Part shown: positions 1 through 7,954 of the stretch, piece by piece | How the letters are laid out: each line of letters opens with the position of its first letter | Numbering within the stretch: position 1 is the first letter of the stretch | NCBI GenBank assembly: GCA_020631215.1 | Contig: JAHDHS010000013.1 | Coordinates: forward strand, 1 to 51,169 | Direction of reading: 5' to 3' | DNA: 51,169 bases | Source: Hellea sp. | Lineage (GTDB): Bacteria; Pseudomonadota; Alphaproteobacteria; Caulobacterales; Maricaulaceae | Translations under genes and position numbers: made by a program | The notes under the pieces: generated by a model | What the model was told of the DNA's origin: nothing | Database searches by the model: none | Seen by the model: only the letters and a program-made list of their open reading frames with translations

Positions 1-273
1 ACCGTCTCTTGACCCAACGACCGACATGTCATTTGTCCCAAGGCCAAAAGAACAATTTTGTTTGAGCGGACAGATGCCTGACCACTCAAAATTGTCGAAG
101 CCAAAGCGAGAAGCTTTGTCATCAACAACCCAAACAAAATACCCCCATTTCAAATGGTGCGGATTTAAATGAGCCATTAAATTTGATCTATCTATGAAAT
201 CATACAGTTATGAAGGCCAGAAAATTGGAAAAGTGAGGATGCAAATGTCCCAACAGCTTGTATAAGCCTAAAT
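1..273. other. Intergenic sequence, no gene seen
   Basis: No convincing reading frame or RNA on either strand. A small AAAGC/GCTTT hairpin and AT-rich sequence precede the amidohydrolase gene; a promoter is likely here but I cannot place it. Confidence 0.5.
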
Positions 274-1080
274 ATGATTATCGACGCATGGATACAGCAC
301 CCGACCCTTCGGCATTCACAGCATCCAATGTTTGACTCTCTGCGCCGTTGGACGAAGACCGACACAACTACCGAAGAACTCCCCGTCGCCGCCACCATTG
401 CCATGATGGATCAGGACGGGATTGACAAGGCGCTGACATCGGCTTGGCAGGCCCCGAATTATGATTTCATCACCAATGATGAAGTGGCCGGATTTGTGGC
501 GGAATATCCCGAGCGCCTGATCGGAGTGGGCTCGGTTGATATATCCAAACCCATGGAAGCTGTGCGTGAAATCCGCCGCTGTGTGGAAGAATTAGGATTC
601 AAAGCCATTCGCGTTCTGCCATGGCTGTGCGAAGTCCCGCCGACGGACCGGCGTTTCTATCCCGTCTATGTGGCGTGTTGCGAGATGGGCGTGCCCTTTT
701 GTACGCAGATTGGTCACACTGGGCCGTTAATGCCGTCCGAAGTCGGGCGGCCCATCTATCTGGATCAGGTGGCGATTGATTTCCCGGAGCTGGTGATTGT
801 CGGCGGGCATATCGGCTATCCCTGGACGGATGAGGCCATTGCGGTCGCGACCAAACATCAGAATGTCTATATCGACACCTCCGCCTATACAGCTGCGCGC
901 TATCCGGCCGCCCTGCTGGAGTTCATGAAAACCAATGGCCGGCGCAAAGTCTTGTTCGGCTCAAACTACCCCATGATCATGCCGGGCCACGCGCTCAAAG
1001 AACTGGACGCTTTGGGTCTGGGTGAGGAAACCAAGACGCTGTTCCTATCCGAAAACGCCAAGCGGGTTTACGGGATTTAA
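274..1080 (+). CDS. Amidohydrolase family 2 (ACMSD-like TIM barrel) protein with degenerate metal site
   Basis: A 268-residue protein with the layout of amidohydrolase family 2: an N-terminal strand, GVGSVD near 84, two conserved histidines (H148 in QIGHTGP, H179 in GGHIGYPW) and a C-terminal [16 protein letters not shown] end. Family members usually have an HxH pair in the first strand and an Asp in the FGxDYP motif as metal ligands. Here the first strand reads [10 protein letters not shown], so those positions hold W6 and Q8, and N231 replaces the Asp. It may be a non-metal or altered-chemistry member; the substrate cannot be told. The ATG at 274 begins directly at the conserved first strand; no strong Shine-Dalgarno is visible. 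It ends tail-to-tail with thyA with a 4-base overlap. Family confident, function unknown. Confidence 0.8.
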   Translation: MIIDAWIQHPTLRHSQHPMFDSLRRWTKTDTTTEELPVAATIAMMDQDGIDKALTSAWQAPNYDFITNDEVAGFVAEYPERLIGVGSVDISKPMEAVREIRRCVEELGFKAIRVLPWLCEVPPTDRRFYPVYVACCEMGVPFCTQIGHTGPLMPSEVGRPIYLDQVAIDFPELVIVGGHIGYPWTDEAIAVATKHQNVYIDTSAYTAARYPAALLEFMKTNGRRKVLFGSNYPMIMPGHALKELDALGLGEETKTLFLSENAKRVYGI

Positions 1081-1871
1081 ACCGCCACCTTCCCGGCGAT
1101 GTGTGGATGGGCCTCATAGCCCAGGATTTTCACGTCTTCATATTTAAAGTCATAAACGCTTTTGACGTCGGGATTGAGCTTGAGGCGCGGGAGGGGTTTG
1201 GGCGCGCGGGTGAGTTGTTCTTTCACCTGTTCGAAATGATTGCTGTAAATATGCGCGTCGCCAAAGGTGTGGACGAAATCGCCGACCTCCAGATCGCAAC
1301 ATTGCGCCATCATATGGGTCAGAAGCGCATAGGAGGCGATGTTAAACGGAACGCCGAGGAAGATATCTGCACTGCGCTGATAAAGCTGGCAGGATAACTT
1401 GTCATCTGCGACGTGGAATTGGAACAGGCAGTGACAGGGCGGCAGGGCCATGTCGTCAACATCGGCGGGGTTCCAGGCGGACACGATATGGCGGCGGGAA
1501 TAGGGATTGGTTTTGATCGCCTCAATCACTTTGTCGACTTGGTCAATCACAGAACCATCTGGTCCTTCCCAGCGGCGCCATTGCTTACCGTAAACCGGGC
1601 CGAGATCGCCGTTCTCATCCGCCCATTCATCCCAGATACGCACGCCATTCTCTTTCAAATATTTGATATTCGTGTCGCCCGCGAGGAACCAGATCAGCTC
1701 ATGCACGATGGACTTCTTATGCAGCTTCTTGGTCGTGACCATGGGAAAGCCTTCTGACAGATCAAAGCGCATTTGATATCCAAATACTCCGCGCGTGCCC
1801 GTGCCGGTGCGGTCCATCCGGTCAACACCGTTTTCCATCACATGAGACAGTAGATCGAGATATTGCTGCAT
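1077..1871 (-). CDS. thyA: Thymidylate synthase
   Basis: Makes dTMP from dUMP using methylene-tetrahydrofolate in the cytoplasm. The 264 residues match the length of the E. coli enzyme. The active-site cysteine C146 lies in PPCHCLFQ, preceded by the phosphate-binding RRH at 126-128, and the [12 protein letters not shown] dUMP/folate segment is intact. Start is the ATG at 1871, giving the usual MQQYLDLL N-terminus. It appears monocistronic here: the gene upstream is divergent and the gene downstream converges with a 4-base overlap. No folA is next to it, although folA often follows thyA in other genomes. Identification is secure. Confidence 0.97.
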   Translation of the reverse strand: MQQYLDLLSHVMENGVDRMDRTGTGTRGVFGYQMRFDLSEGFPMVTTKKLHKKSIVHELIWFLAGDTNIKYLKENGVRIWDEWADENGDLGPVYGKQWRRWEGPDGSVIDQVDKVIEAIKTNPYSRRHIVSAWNPADVDDMALPPCHCLFQFHVADDKLSCQLYQRSADIFLGVPFNIASYALLTHMMAQCCDLEVGDFVHTFGDAHIYSNHFEQVKEQLTRAPKPLPRLKLNPDVKSVYDFKYEDVKILGYEAHPHIAGKVAV

Positions 1872-2021
1872 AGATACAGCATAGCTGATTCTGCGGCGCG
1901 GGAAAGACCGCGCATGAGGCTATGCACAATTTCGCGTGATGGCTGTCACATCGCTCTGTCTCGCGGCTCTCTAATTTACTCACAACTCGCGCATGTCGCG
2001 TCGGGGCAATTGGAGGAAATT

Positions 2022-3065
2022 ATGAAAAAGCAAATTCTTGCATTACTTAGCGCAACCGCGCTTTTAGCCGTGTCAACACAGGCAATGGCAACCCAAGTCA
2101 GCGGAGCCGTCAATGTCGACAACCGCTTTGCGGTGGTGGTATCACAAAACGGCACGAACACGGTCGTATATACCGCACCATCAAACTATACATGGGGACG
2201 GGAAGCCACGCGCTTTAAGTTTAATGTCGATGAGTCGAATTTAGAGCGCTGTCATATCAGTCTTGTAAACTGGGGCGACGGAGCCGTTGCCGAGGGTTTT
2301 GCCGGCGTTTTCAAAGGCGACAAGGGCGCTGTTTATACAGGCGGGTCCGGTTGGACAGCGAAAGAATCCACGATCAATAGCGGCGGCTTTAGCAATGTGC
2401 CGAGCGCAAGCGTGATAAACAGCATCGTTCCGGCCACATCCGGCGGCGTCACGGATCTCGGCTCTACGCAAAGTCACCCGACTTGGGGCAGTGTGAAACC
2501 TTTCTACACCCCCGCTGATTTCGGTATGGGCAGTATTCCAGGTAACTTCAACTGGATCCGTCCTGCCGGAACCAATAAAACAACTAAGAAGCATTTCGTT
2601 TACAGTACGCCCTGTAGCAATTTGGTCAAAGAAGCTCCGAAGGCTATTCATATGCCGGGTGAGCATTTCCAATGTTACAATCTTGAAAAAGGCGATCACA
2701 TTAAAACCGAACGCGTTGTCGTGAAGGATCAATTTGGTAAGTCGGATGTCGTGATTGGCAAACCTCGCATGTTATGTAATCCGTCTGCCAAGGTTCATAA
2801 TGGCAAAGAATATCGCATTCGCAATGAGAAGCGGCATTTGGTGTGCTATGACTATGTCAGACCGCCGCGCATCCGGCCGCAAAATCTGCGGATCAACAAT
2901 CAGTTTGCGCCGGATGAGGTCGTAGCAACAAGGTCACAAATGTTCTGTGTGCCCTCATCCAAAGAGCATATCGATAAAATCGGTAGAGTAACTCCGAGCA
3001 AATCGGATCCACGGCCGCGCCGATCGGATATAAGACCTAGTGAAAGGCCAATGCCCAGACGGTAA
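2022..3065 (+). CDS. Secreted protein of unknown function with a two-repeat cysteine-containing C-terminal region
   Basis: I place the start at the ATG at 2022: GGAGG at 2012-2016 is five bases upstream and the product begins with a clear Sec signal peptide (MKKQ, hydrophobic core, AMA cleavage site near residue 22). The frame stays open upstream to 1863 but that part looks non-coding. The mature protein of about 325 residues has a Gly/Ser/Asn-rich N-terminal half. Its C-terminal half holds two related units, each with a Cys-Tyr start (HFQCYNLE, HLVCYDY), an FxxxD/E..V segment (DQFGKSDVVIGKP, NQFAPDEVVATRS) and a closing Cys (MLCNPSAK, MFCVPSSK). This resembles a repeat seen in other predicted exported bacterial proteins. 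The tail is Arg/Pro-rich. No enzymatic motif is visible. Confidence 0.72.
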   Translation: MKKQILALLSATALLAVSTQAMATQVSGAVNVDNRFAVVVSQNGTNTVVYTAPSNYTWGREATRFKFNVDESNLERCHISLVNWGDGAVAEGFAGVFKGDKGAVYTGGSGWTAKESTINSGGFSNVPSASVINSIVPATSGGVTDLGSTQSHPTWGSVKPFYTPADFGMGSIPGNFNWIRPAGTNKTTKKHFVYSTPCSNLVKEAPKAIHMPGEHFQCYNLEKGDHIKTERVVVKDQFGKSDVVIGKPRMLCNPSAKVHNGKEYRIRNEKRHLVCYDYVRPPRIRPQNLRINNQFAPDEVVATRSQMFCVPSSKEHIDKIGRVTPSKSDPRPRRSDIRPSERPMPRR

Positions 3066-3071
3066 GTCTCG

Positions 3072-3097
3072 ATTGTCCCGGTTTTGGCCGGGACAAT
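3072..3097. terminator. Strong hairpin between convergent genes (possible bidirectional terminator)
   Basis: A perfect 10-bp stem, ATTGTCCCGG paired with CCGGGACAAT around a TTTTGG loop, lies between the stop codons of two convergent genes, six bases after one and directly after the other. There is no real T-tract on either side, so it may act as a 3'-end stabiliser or Rho-assisted stop rather than a classical intrinsic terminator. Confidence 0.55.
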
Positions 3098-4222
3098 TTA
3101 CAACTGATCCACAATATCGGCCATGGCGGTCAGTGCGTCATGGCCGAGCTGTGCGGCGCGGTCGGGCGACCAGCCCACTTCTGCATCCGGATCATTGGCA
3201 TTGTCTTTGAACGGCATTTCCAACGTCATGGATAGGCAGTTATAGCGATCTGCCGTAAAATTCGTACACATCGTCAGATTACCCTTACCCGGAGCTGAGA
3301 CCGGATAACCATGTTCTGTCTGAAAATCCGGAGACGCTTTCTTGTAAGCGGTGAGGAAATCCGCCTGATCTTTGGCTTGTTTATCCGTGAAATCAGGAAT
3401 GCCTTCTGCGCCCGCGATGAAATTATAAGGCAGCGCCTCATCGCCATGCACGTCCAGACAGAAAAGAGGCTTGTCCGCATCCATCGCGGCAATCGTGTGA
3501 TGAACTTCGGGGGACTTTTCGAGGTTTGACACACCCCATTCCCGGTTCAGATTGGAGCCTGCGTAATTTGTCCTTAAATGTCCGCGGCAAGACCCGTCCG
3601 GGTTCATATTCGGGATAATATGAAATGTTGCCTTTTCGCGCATCGTCTTGATGACCGGATCATCCATATCGGTCAGCCGCGCCAGAAACCCTTCCATCCA
3701 CCACTCAGCCATGGACTCGCCGGGATGTTGCCGGGCAATGACCCAGAAAGTTTTAAGGCCAGTTCCTATGGTCAGGCAGTCCATAGCCTGCCCTTCAATT
3801 GACGTGCCGATCACGCGCAATGAAACGCCTTCATGTTGCAGACAATCGGCAATCAAATCCGCGTGGCGCTCCATGGAGTAAGGCGCGAAATAAGAAATAT
3901 AAAGACTGTCCTGCTCGGGCGTAACCTCGATAATTAATTCGCCATTGTCATATGACGTGCCCGGAATACGAAACCACTCTTCACGATCATAGCTGGCGAC
4001 GGCTTTGTAGTCTTCCCAGCCGCCCGTAAAGGCCGCGCCAGCCGCATTGGTGATGCGCATTTTCAGGGCTTGCCCCTTAGCGCCTGTGACGCGAAAATAA
4101 AACCATTGATAAAAATCAGAGTCTTTGTCTTTGCGGATTTTCAGCTGAATATCTTGAAGGTTATCAAGGCTTTGCACCTCTATGTTACCGCTGTCAAAGG
4201 CTGCTGAAATCTGCAAAGTCAT
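3098..4222 (-). CDS. M14-family cytosolic-type carboxypeptidase
   Basis: A 374-residue zinc carboxypeptidase. The first ~125 residues form the beta-rich N-terminal domain typical of the cytosolic carboxypeptidase (CCP/AGBL-like) branch (QWFYFRVTG, SYFAPYSMERH). The catalytic domain follows, with zinc ligands H166 and E169 in HPGES and H259 in DVHGDE, substrate-binding NPDG (207-210) and LNREW (225-229), and probable catalytic Glu336 in MTLEMPFKD. There is no signal peptide, so it should be cytoplasmic. It is the last gene of an operon with an N-acetylglutamate synthase (9-base gap) and an ArgE-type deacetylase, which suggests a link to arginine or peptide turnover. The substrate is not known; eukaryotic relatives trim C-terminal glutamates. 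Family assignment is firm. Confidence 0.88.
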   Translation of the reverse strand: MTLQISAAFDSGNIEVQSLDNLQDIQLKIRKDKDSDFYQWFYFRVTGAKGQALKMRITNAAGAAFTGGWEDYKAVASYDREEWFRIPGTSYDNGELIIEVTPEQDSLYISYFAPYSMERHADLIADCLQHEGVSLRVIGTSIEGQAMDCLTIGTGLKTFWVIARQHPGESMAEWWMEGFLARLTDMDDPVIKTMREKATFHIIPNMNPDGSCRGHLRTNYAGSNLNREWGVSNLEKSPEVHHTIAAMDADKPLFCLDVHGDEALPYNFIAGAEGIPDFTDKQAKDQADFLTAYKKASPDFQTEHGYPVSAPGKGNLTMCTNFTADRYNCLSMTLEMPFKDNANDPDAEVGWSPDRAAQLGHDALTAMADIVDQL

Positions 4223-4231
4223 AGAGTCGTC

Positions 4232-5362
4232 CTAATTGAAATCGTCCGGCGCGGACGCTGCGGCTAATACCGCCGAGGGGATTTCAGGCGCATCTAATCC
4301 AATCCAGAAAACGCGCCACTCTTCCATACGCTGCATACCGTCACAATTCTTCATATACCAGTCATTAAACGGATTATTCAGACGCGAACGCCAGAAAAAT
4401 GCGGGGATATCTTTGCGCATCGCCTCCCATAGGTCCCGGGCGATGCCTTCACCGCGTGCCTCCTGCAAAACCCAGAATTTGGACAGATATGGTAAGCCCG
4501 CCAATTGTATAAACAACGCGCCCCCGCGATAGTCAGTTTCAACAAATCCTTTGTGAATATCCTGTTTGAAAAAATCGGGTTTAATCGTTTTCCCAAAGGC
4601 TTGATTGATGGACTCCATCAGGCGTTTTTTGCCCAAGCGTCGATAGGATGACACGCGTTTGATCTTTATCTGGCGACGAACCAGCGTGCCGGAACCTTTG
4701 GTGGTGAACAGCTCCGCCAGCAGGTTCAGCGGCGAGGCAATAATATATGAGCGGCGCTCTTTGGCCTCTTTATCCAGTTCCAGCACTGTATTGAGAAAGT
4801 TGATCTGCCCTGCGCTGAAAATCTGTTTTTCCATTAAGTCCGGCAAATCTTCCAACCTTAGATTTCGTTGCCTGACGCCATTATCCGACAGCCCGCCGGA
4901 CGGTTGCAGGAATATGATCTTATTGGGTTTCAAGTCCTTGGTCAGGCGCGCGAGGTTCATCTTGCCACGACGCTCTGTCATTTCCAAAATCGGCATTCGA
5001 AGCTGCCGTGTTGTTTTTTTGATTTCCGGGACTAACCCATAGCTGGCGGTGTTAAGCTTATTGGTTTTTACGCCGCTCTGCTCAAGCTCTCTCGCCAGTC
5101 GCTGGCATTGAAATTTTACTGACGTGCGGTCTTCATCAAGCGCTCCGATCAATAAAACCGGCATGAGTTGCAGGTTTGATAAGATGCGTAAATTTCCAGA
5201 TAGGGCTTCGAGCAAAGGATCCTTCAGGCAGCGCGGATCAATGACCAGCAAGGCAAAACGCTCCGGCTCCTGCCCGGCGAACAGGTCTGCATAAAATTTC
5301 GCTTCGTGATTAGCGCCAACAGCGGAGAGACTGCTTAAGACGGTTTGGCGGACATCACTCAT
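4232..5362 (-). CDS. N-acetylglutamate synthase, vertebrate/Xanthomonas type, with degenerate kinase-like domain
   Basis: Predicted to transfer acetyl from acetyl-CoA to glutamate, the first step of arginine synthesis. The C-terminal ~140 residues are the NAT (DUF619) domain: an acetyl-CoA loop QEARGEGIARDLW (300-312) and the distinctive FFWRSR...NP.NDWY..NCDG (322-342) and W..FWIGL endings. The segment ELFTTKGSGTLVRR (217-230) is the usual joint between the amino-acid-kinase-like and NAT domains of bifunctional NAGS/kinases such as that of Maricaulis. The N-terminal domain is short and lacks the glycine-rich kinase loops (LLIGALDEDR stands where a VHGGGP-like loop is expected), so kinase activity is unlikely. 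At 376 residues it is shorter than bifunctional relatives (about 440). Its ATG overlaps the ArgE stop (ATGA). Confidence 0.82.
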   Translation of the reverse strand: MSDVRQTVLSSLSAVGANHEAKFYADLFAGQEPERFALLVIDPRCLKDPLLEALSGNLRILSNLQLMPVLLIGALDEDRTSVKFQCQRLARELEQSGVKTNKLNTASYGLVPEIKKTTRQLRMPILEMTERRGKMNLARLTKDLKPNKIIFLQPSGGLSDNGVRQRNLRLEDLPDLMEKQIFSAGQINFLNTVLELDKEAKERRSYIIASPLNLLAELFTTKGSGTLVRRQIKIKRVSSYRRLGKKRLMESINQAFGKTIKPDFFKQDIHKGFVETDYRGGALFIQLAGLPYLSKFWVLQEARGEGIARDLWEAMRKDIPAFFWRSRLNNPFNDWYMKNCDGMQRMEEWRVFWIGLDAPEIPSAVLAAASAPDDFN

Positions 5363-6450
5363 GACAATCCTCCGGCCAAAGCCTTGGCGTAGTAGTCCGC
5401 CGCTGTTATCAATTGCCCACTCTCAACATATTCATTGGGCCTGTGGGCCTGATCCAGATTGCCCGGCCCGTAAACCACGGCATTCACCCCTGCCCCGGAC
5501 AGCATGGCGGCTTCTGTCCAATAGGGCAGATCAACGATTTCCGTTCCGGCAAAAAATCTTTCAAAAGGCTTTATGTCTTTGCTCGCGAAAGGCGGAAAGG
5601 CCACAATCGTGTCTAGCTTTGCTTCATAAGGTTTTCCCAGATCATAAAGATCGGTTTCGCGGGCTTTGACATTATCTCCTGGCGGCGGACGCATAGACAC
5701 CCAAAGGCTGGCCGAGGTCGGGATAACATTATAAGCGCCGTCACTTTTTATATCGCCGATATTCGTGCAAAGGCCTTTAAATGGCGCCGTGCCGAAATCC
5801 AAATTAGCCGCGCCATAGGCTCCGATATCGGCTGCGAGTTGCGCGGCCTTCAAAAGAGGTTTTTCGATATTATCCGCCAAAGAACTATGCCCCCCCGGCC
5901 CGGAGAAATCAGCCCGTATCGCCAACATGCCCCGGTGCGCCCGCCCAACGCGGCAGGATGTGGGCTCGCAAATTATGGCCGTTTTCACATCATCAACATG
6001 GCCACGGCGGATCAGCTCCGGCATGACTTCACTGCCATGTTCCTCATCGCCGGACAGTAAAAGCGCGACATTCTTGGGCGTAACTTTTTCCAGCGCTGCC
6101 AGAATACAAGCCGCAGCCCCTTTGATATCACTGGTGCCCAGCCCGATCCATTTATCACCGTCCTGACGAAGCTTAAGCGGATCATCGGTCCACCCCTCCC
6201 CGCTGGGCACCGTATCAATGTGGACATTTAGCAGCACATCCGGCCGGCCCCATATGGCCAAAACAAAAGCGCTGTCTGATTTACCGCGAGAACGGGGAAC
6301 CGTTTCCATGACCAAATGGTCCGGCGAATGCGCCGCGAGCGCGTCCTTTAAATAACTGACACAGGCGATTTCATCGCCCGTTCCATTGCGCGTATCAAAA
6401 GCGATTAATGGCTCCAGCCATTTGATGATGTCTTTTAACTCCAGCCTGAT
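5359..6450 (-). CDS. ArgE-type M20 deacetylase (acetylornithine or acetylcitrulline deacetylase), non-standard start codon
   Basis: A zinc deacetylase of the M20 family that removes acetyl from an arginine-pathway intermediate. Visible motifs are NVHIDTVPSG with the metal-ligand His/Asp, the GLGTSDIKGAA ligand Asp, LSGDEEHGS with the catalytic Glu pair, CEPTSCRVG, and the dimerisation-domain GPGGHSS. The C-terminal YWTEAAMLS...VVYGPGNLDQAH resembles the Xanthomonas acetylcitrulline deacetylase ArgE', so either substrate is possible. The conserved N-terminus (LIAFDTRNGTGDEI) lies upstream of the first TTG at 6315. Between the in-frame TAG at 6456-6454 and that region there is no ATG, GTG or TTG. 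AAGGAG at 6463-6458 is seven bases before ATC at 6450-6448, and a CTG at 6444 is also possible. From ATC the protein is 363 residues, the family's usual length. Confidence 0.85.
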   Translation of the reverse strand: MRLELKDIIKWLEPLIAFDTRNGTGDEIACVSYLKDALAAHSPDHLVMETVPRSRGKSDSAFVLAIWGRPDVLLNVHIDTVPSGEGWTDDPLKLRQDGDKWIGLGTSDIKGAAACILAALEKVTPKNVALLLSGDEEHGSEVMPELIRRGHVDDVKTAIICEPTSCRVGRAHRGMLAIRADFSGPGGHSSLADNIEKPLLKAAQLAADIGAYGAANLDFGTAPFKGLCTNIGDIKSDGAYNVIPTSASLWVSMRPPPGDNVKARETDLYDLGKPYEAKLDTIVAFPPFASKDIKPFERFFAGTEIVDLPYWTEAAMLSGAGVNAVVYGPGNLDQAHRPNEYVESGQLITAADYYAKALAGGLS

Positions 6451-6603
6451 AGCCTAACTCCTTGGCTCTTATTGCCCGTCGGTTTAGGCCTGAAGACACA
6501 TAAAAACAATCCCGACCGCAAAACTCTTATCGATTTTTCACTTGAAGTGACAGCCCTTACAACCCTATTAGCATGCGTCATAAAAAAACGGGGAGAACCA
6601 AAT

Positions 6604-6933
6604 ATGGCAGGTGAAAACGATAAGTGGGAAATCTACGCAGACAAGCGCGGTGAATTCCGCTGGCGGCGCAAGGCAACGAATGGCAATATTGTCGGCGCAT
6701 CATGCGAAGGATACACCAAAAAGGCCGACGCAAAGAAAAACGCGCAGCGTCATGGCATGGACGGAAATCCAGATGGACTTGGCGGCAAGGACAAATGGGA
6801 AATCTATAAGGATAAACGCGGTGAGTTTCGCTGGCGGCGCAAGGCCACCAATGGCGAAATAACAGGCGCGGCCTCTGAAAGTTATACTAAAAAGGCCGAT
6901 TGCAAAGCCAATGCCGAACGCAACGGCATGTAA
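6604..6933 (+). CDS. Tandem DUF1508 (YegP-like) small protein
   Basis: A 109-residue cytoplasmic protein made of two copies of the DUF1508 unit (about residues 5-50 and 62-107). Each has KWEIY.DKRGEFRWRRKATNG followed by SYTKKAD or GYTKKAD and a final N/Q-rich helix. Members of this family are small two-repeat proteins of unclear function. I chose the ATG at 6604 because GGGGAG at 6590-6595 is eight bases upstream and the first repeat starts immediately after; the frame is open to 6472 but that part is not protein-like. It is transcribed alone, with an intrinsic terminator 24 bases after the stop. Confidence 0.9.
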   Translation: MAGENDKWEIYADKRGEFRWRRKATNGNIVGASCEGYTKKADAKKNAQRHGMDGNPDGLGGKDKWEIYKDKRGEFRWRRKATNGEITGAASESYTKKADCKANAERNGM

Positions 6934-6956
6934 ATCATAAGAAGATAAGCGCTTTT

Positions 6957-6982
6957 AAGGCTGTCACATGGCAGCCTTTTTT
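6957..6982 (+). terminator. Intrinsic terminator after the DUF1508 gene
   Basis: AAGGCTG and CAGCCTT can pair (core stem GGCTG/CAGCC) around a TCACATGG loop, followed by a run of six T at 6977-6982. It closes the plus-strand gene and ends six bases before the stop of the convergent channel gene. Confidence 0.8.
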
Positions 6983-6987
6983 ATTGG

Positions 6988-7839
6988 TTATTTGTTGGTT
7001 GGCGAATTGGCCATTCTTTCCAGCCGCGCACTGATTGCTCGCACTTCGGCCAAAATATCCTCACGCTCCTCTTCGGCGTGTTCATCATATTCTTTCTGCA
7101 TGGATTGTATTATCACCGCGATCATAAGATTAAGGATCACAAGGCTGTTAATCCCGATATAGCTCACAAAGAAAATCCACGATCCGGGAATGATCGGCAT
7201 AACTTCGCGCGCAATATCGGGCCAACCTTCCAAGGTCAAAACCGTAAACAGAGTAAAGGCAGAGCTTTGCAAATCACCAAAATATTCCGGCGACACTGGC
7301 GCAAATAAACTCGTCCCAATGACGGCAAAGATAAAAATCAGAAGCATCATCACCATGATAACCGAACCAATACCCGGCAAAGCCCGCAAGAAGGATTCAA
7401 TAATGACCTTCATGGACGGCACATGCCGAACAATTCGAAGTGTCCGTAGAATCCGTAGAGATCTGACAACGGTCAGCGGATAAGACCCGCCTAGGAAACC
7501 GAGACTGACAATCAGAAAGTCAAATATATTCCAGCCTGATCGAAAAAAACGAAACCCCTGCGCGTAGATTTTCAGGACTATTTCAACCACAAAAACACAG
7601 ATAATCGCCATATCAAAAGCCAGCAGTCTTTGTACCAACGGACTATCCGGGCCATGATCTTGGTAGCTGTAAGTCAAACAGCCTAGCGTAATTGCATTTA
7701 AAATAATCAGAAGCGTTATGAACCGCTCAAAAGCCGGCGCATAGAGATATGTTTCCATAGATGCCCTATGGCGCGCCAAATTACTTTTGGAGGACGCACC
7801 GTTCTTACCGCCAAGGGCTAATTTGACAACTTTTTCCAC
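6988..7839 (-). CDS. Single-domain voltage-gated cation channel (BacNav/BacCav family)
   Basis: A 283-residue six-helix ion-transport protein expected to form homotetramers in the inner membrane. Approximate segments are S1 37-56, S2 74-94, S3 103-117, S4 121-140, S5 152-179, pore loop 190-210 and S6 220-247, then a Glu/Arg-rich coiled coil 248-277. S4 has five arginines at every third position (R126, R129, R132, R135, R138), the voltage sensor. The selectivity filter is TLEGWPD (202-208). NaChBac-type sodium channels have TLESWS; an E-G-W-x-D filter is instead like domain I of animal Cav channels and the Ca-selective CavMr. Start is probably GTG at 7839 (AAGG just upstream); ATG at 7758, just before S1, is an alternative. 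Confidence 0.92.
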   Translation of the reverse strand: MEKVVKLALGGKNGASSKSNLARHRASMETYLYAPAFERFITLLIILNAITLGCLTYSYQDHGPDSPLVQRLLAFDMAIICVFVVEIVLKIYAQGFRFFRSGWNIFDFLIVSLGFLGGSYPLTVVRSLRILRTLRIVRHVPSMKVIIESFLRALPGIGSVIMVMMLLIFIFAVIGTSLFAPVSPEYFGDLQSSAFTLFTVLTLEGWPDIAREVMPIIPGSWIFFVSYIGINSLVILNLMIAVIIQSMQKEYDEHAEEEREDILAEVRAISARLERMANSPTNK

Positions 7840-7919
7840 ACGACCTTGTAGCGTTAAATTCCCAATAATTTATTAGGCAGGCTAGAAGGGTTCATTAACC
7901 ATCATAGACCTCTTTTTTA

Positions 7920-7948
7920 TTGGAATCTTCACGCCCAGCCCCTATATG
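7920..7948 (+). promoter_or_regulatory. Candidate sigma70-type promoter of the tmRNA gene
   Basis: TTGGAA at 7920-7925 and TATATG at 7943-7948 are separated by exactly 17 bases, each matching four of six consensus positions. Transcription would begin near 7955, just before the GCTGG/CCAGC hairpin that opens the acceptor half of the tmRNA. Confidence 0.45.
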
Positions 7949-7954
7949 TGAAGG

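Noticed and set aside
165-180. TTAA-N8-TTAA near the left end as a CtrA box
   Set aside because: The spacer is eight bases rather than seven and the region is AT-rich, so chance is adequate.
1863-2021. N-terminal extension of the secreted protein
   Set aside because: The GGAGG and the signal peptide starting at 2022 define the real start; the extension overlaps the thyA start region.
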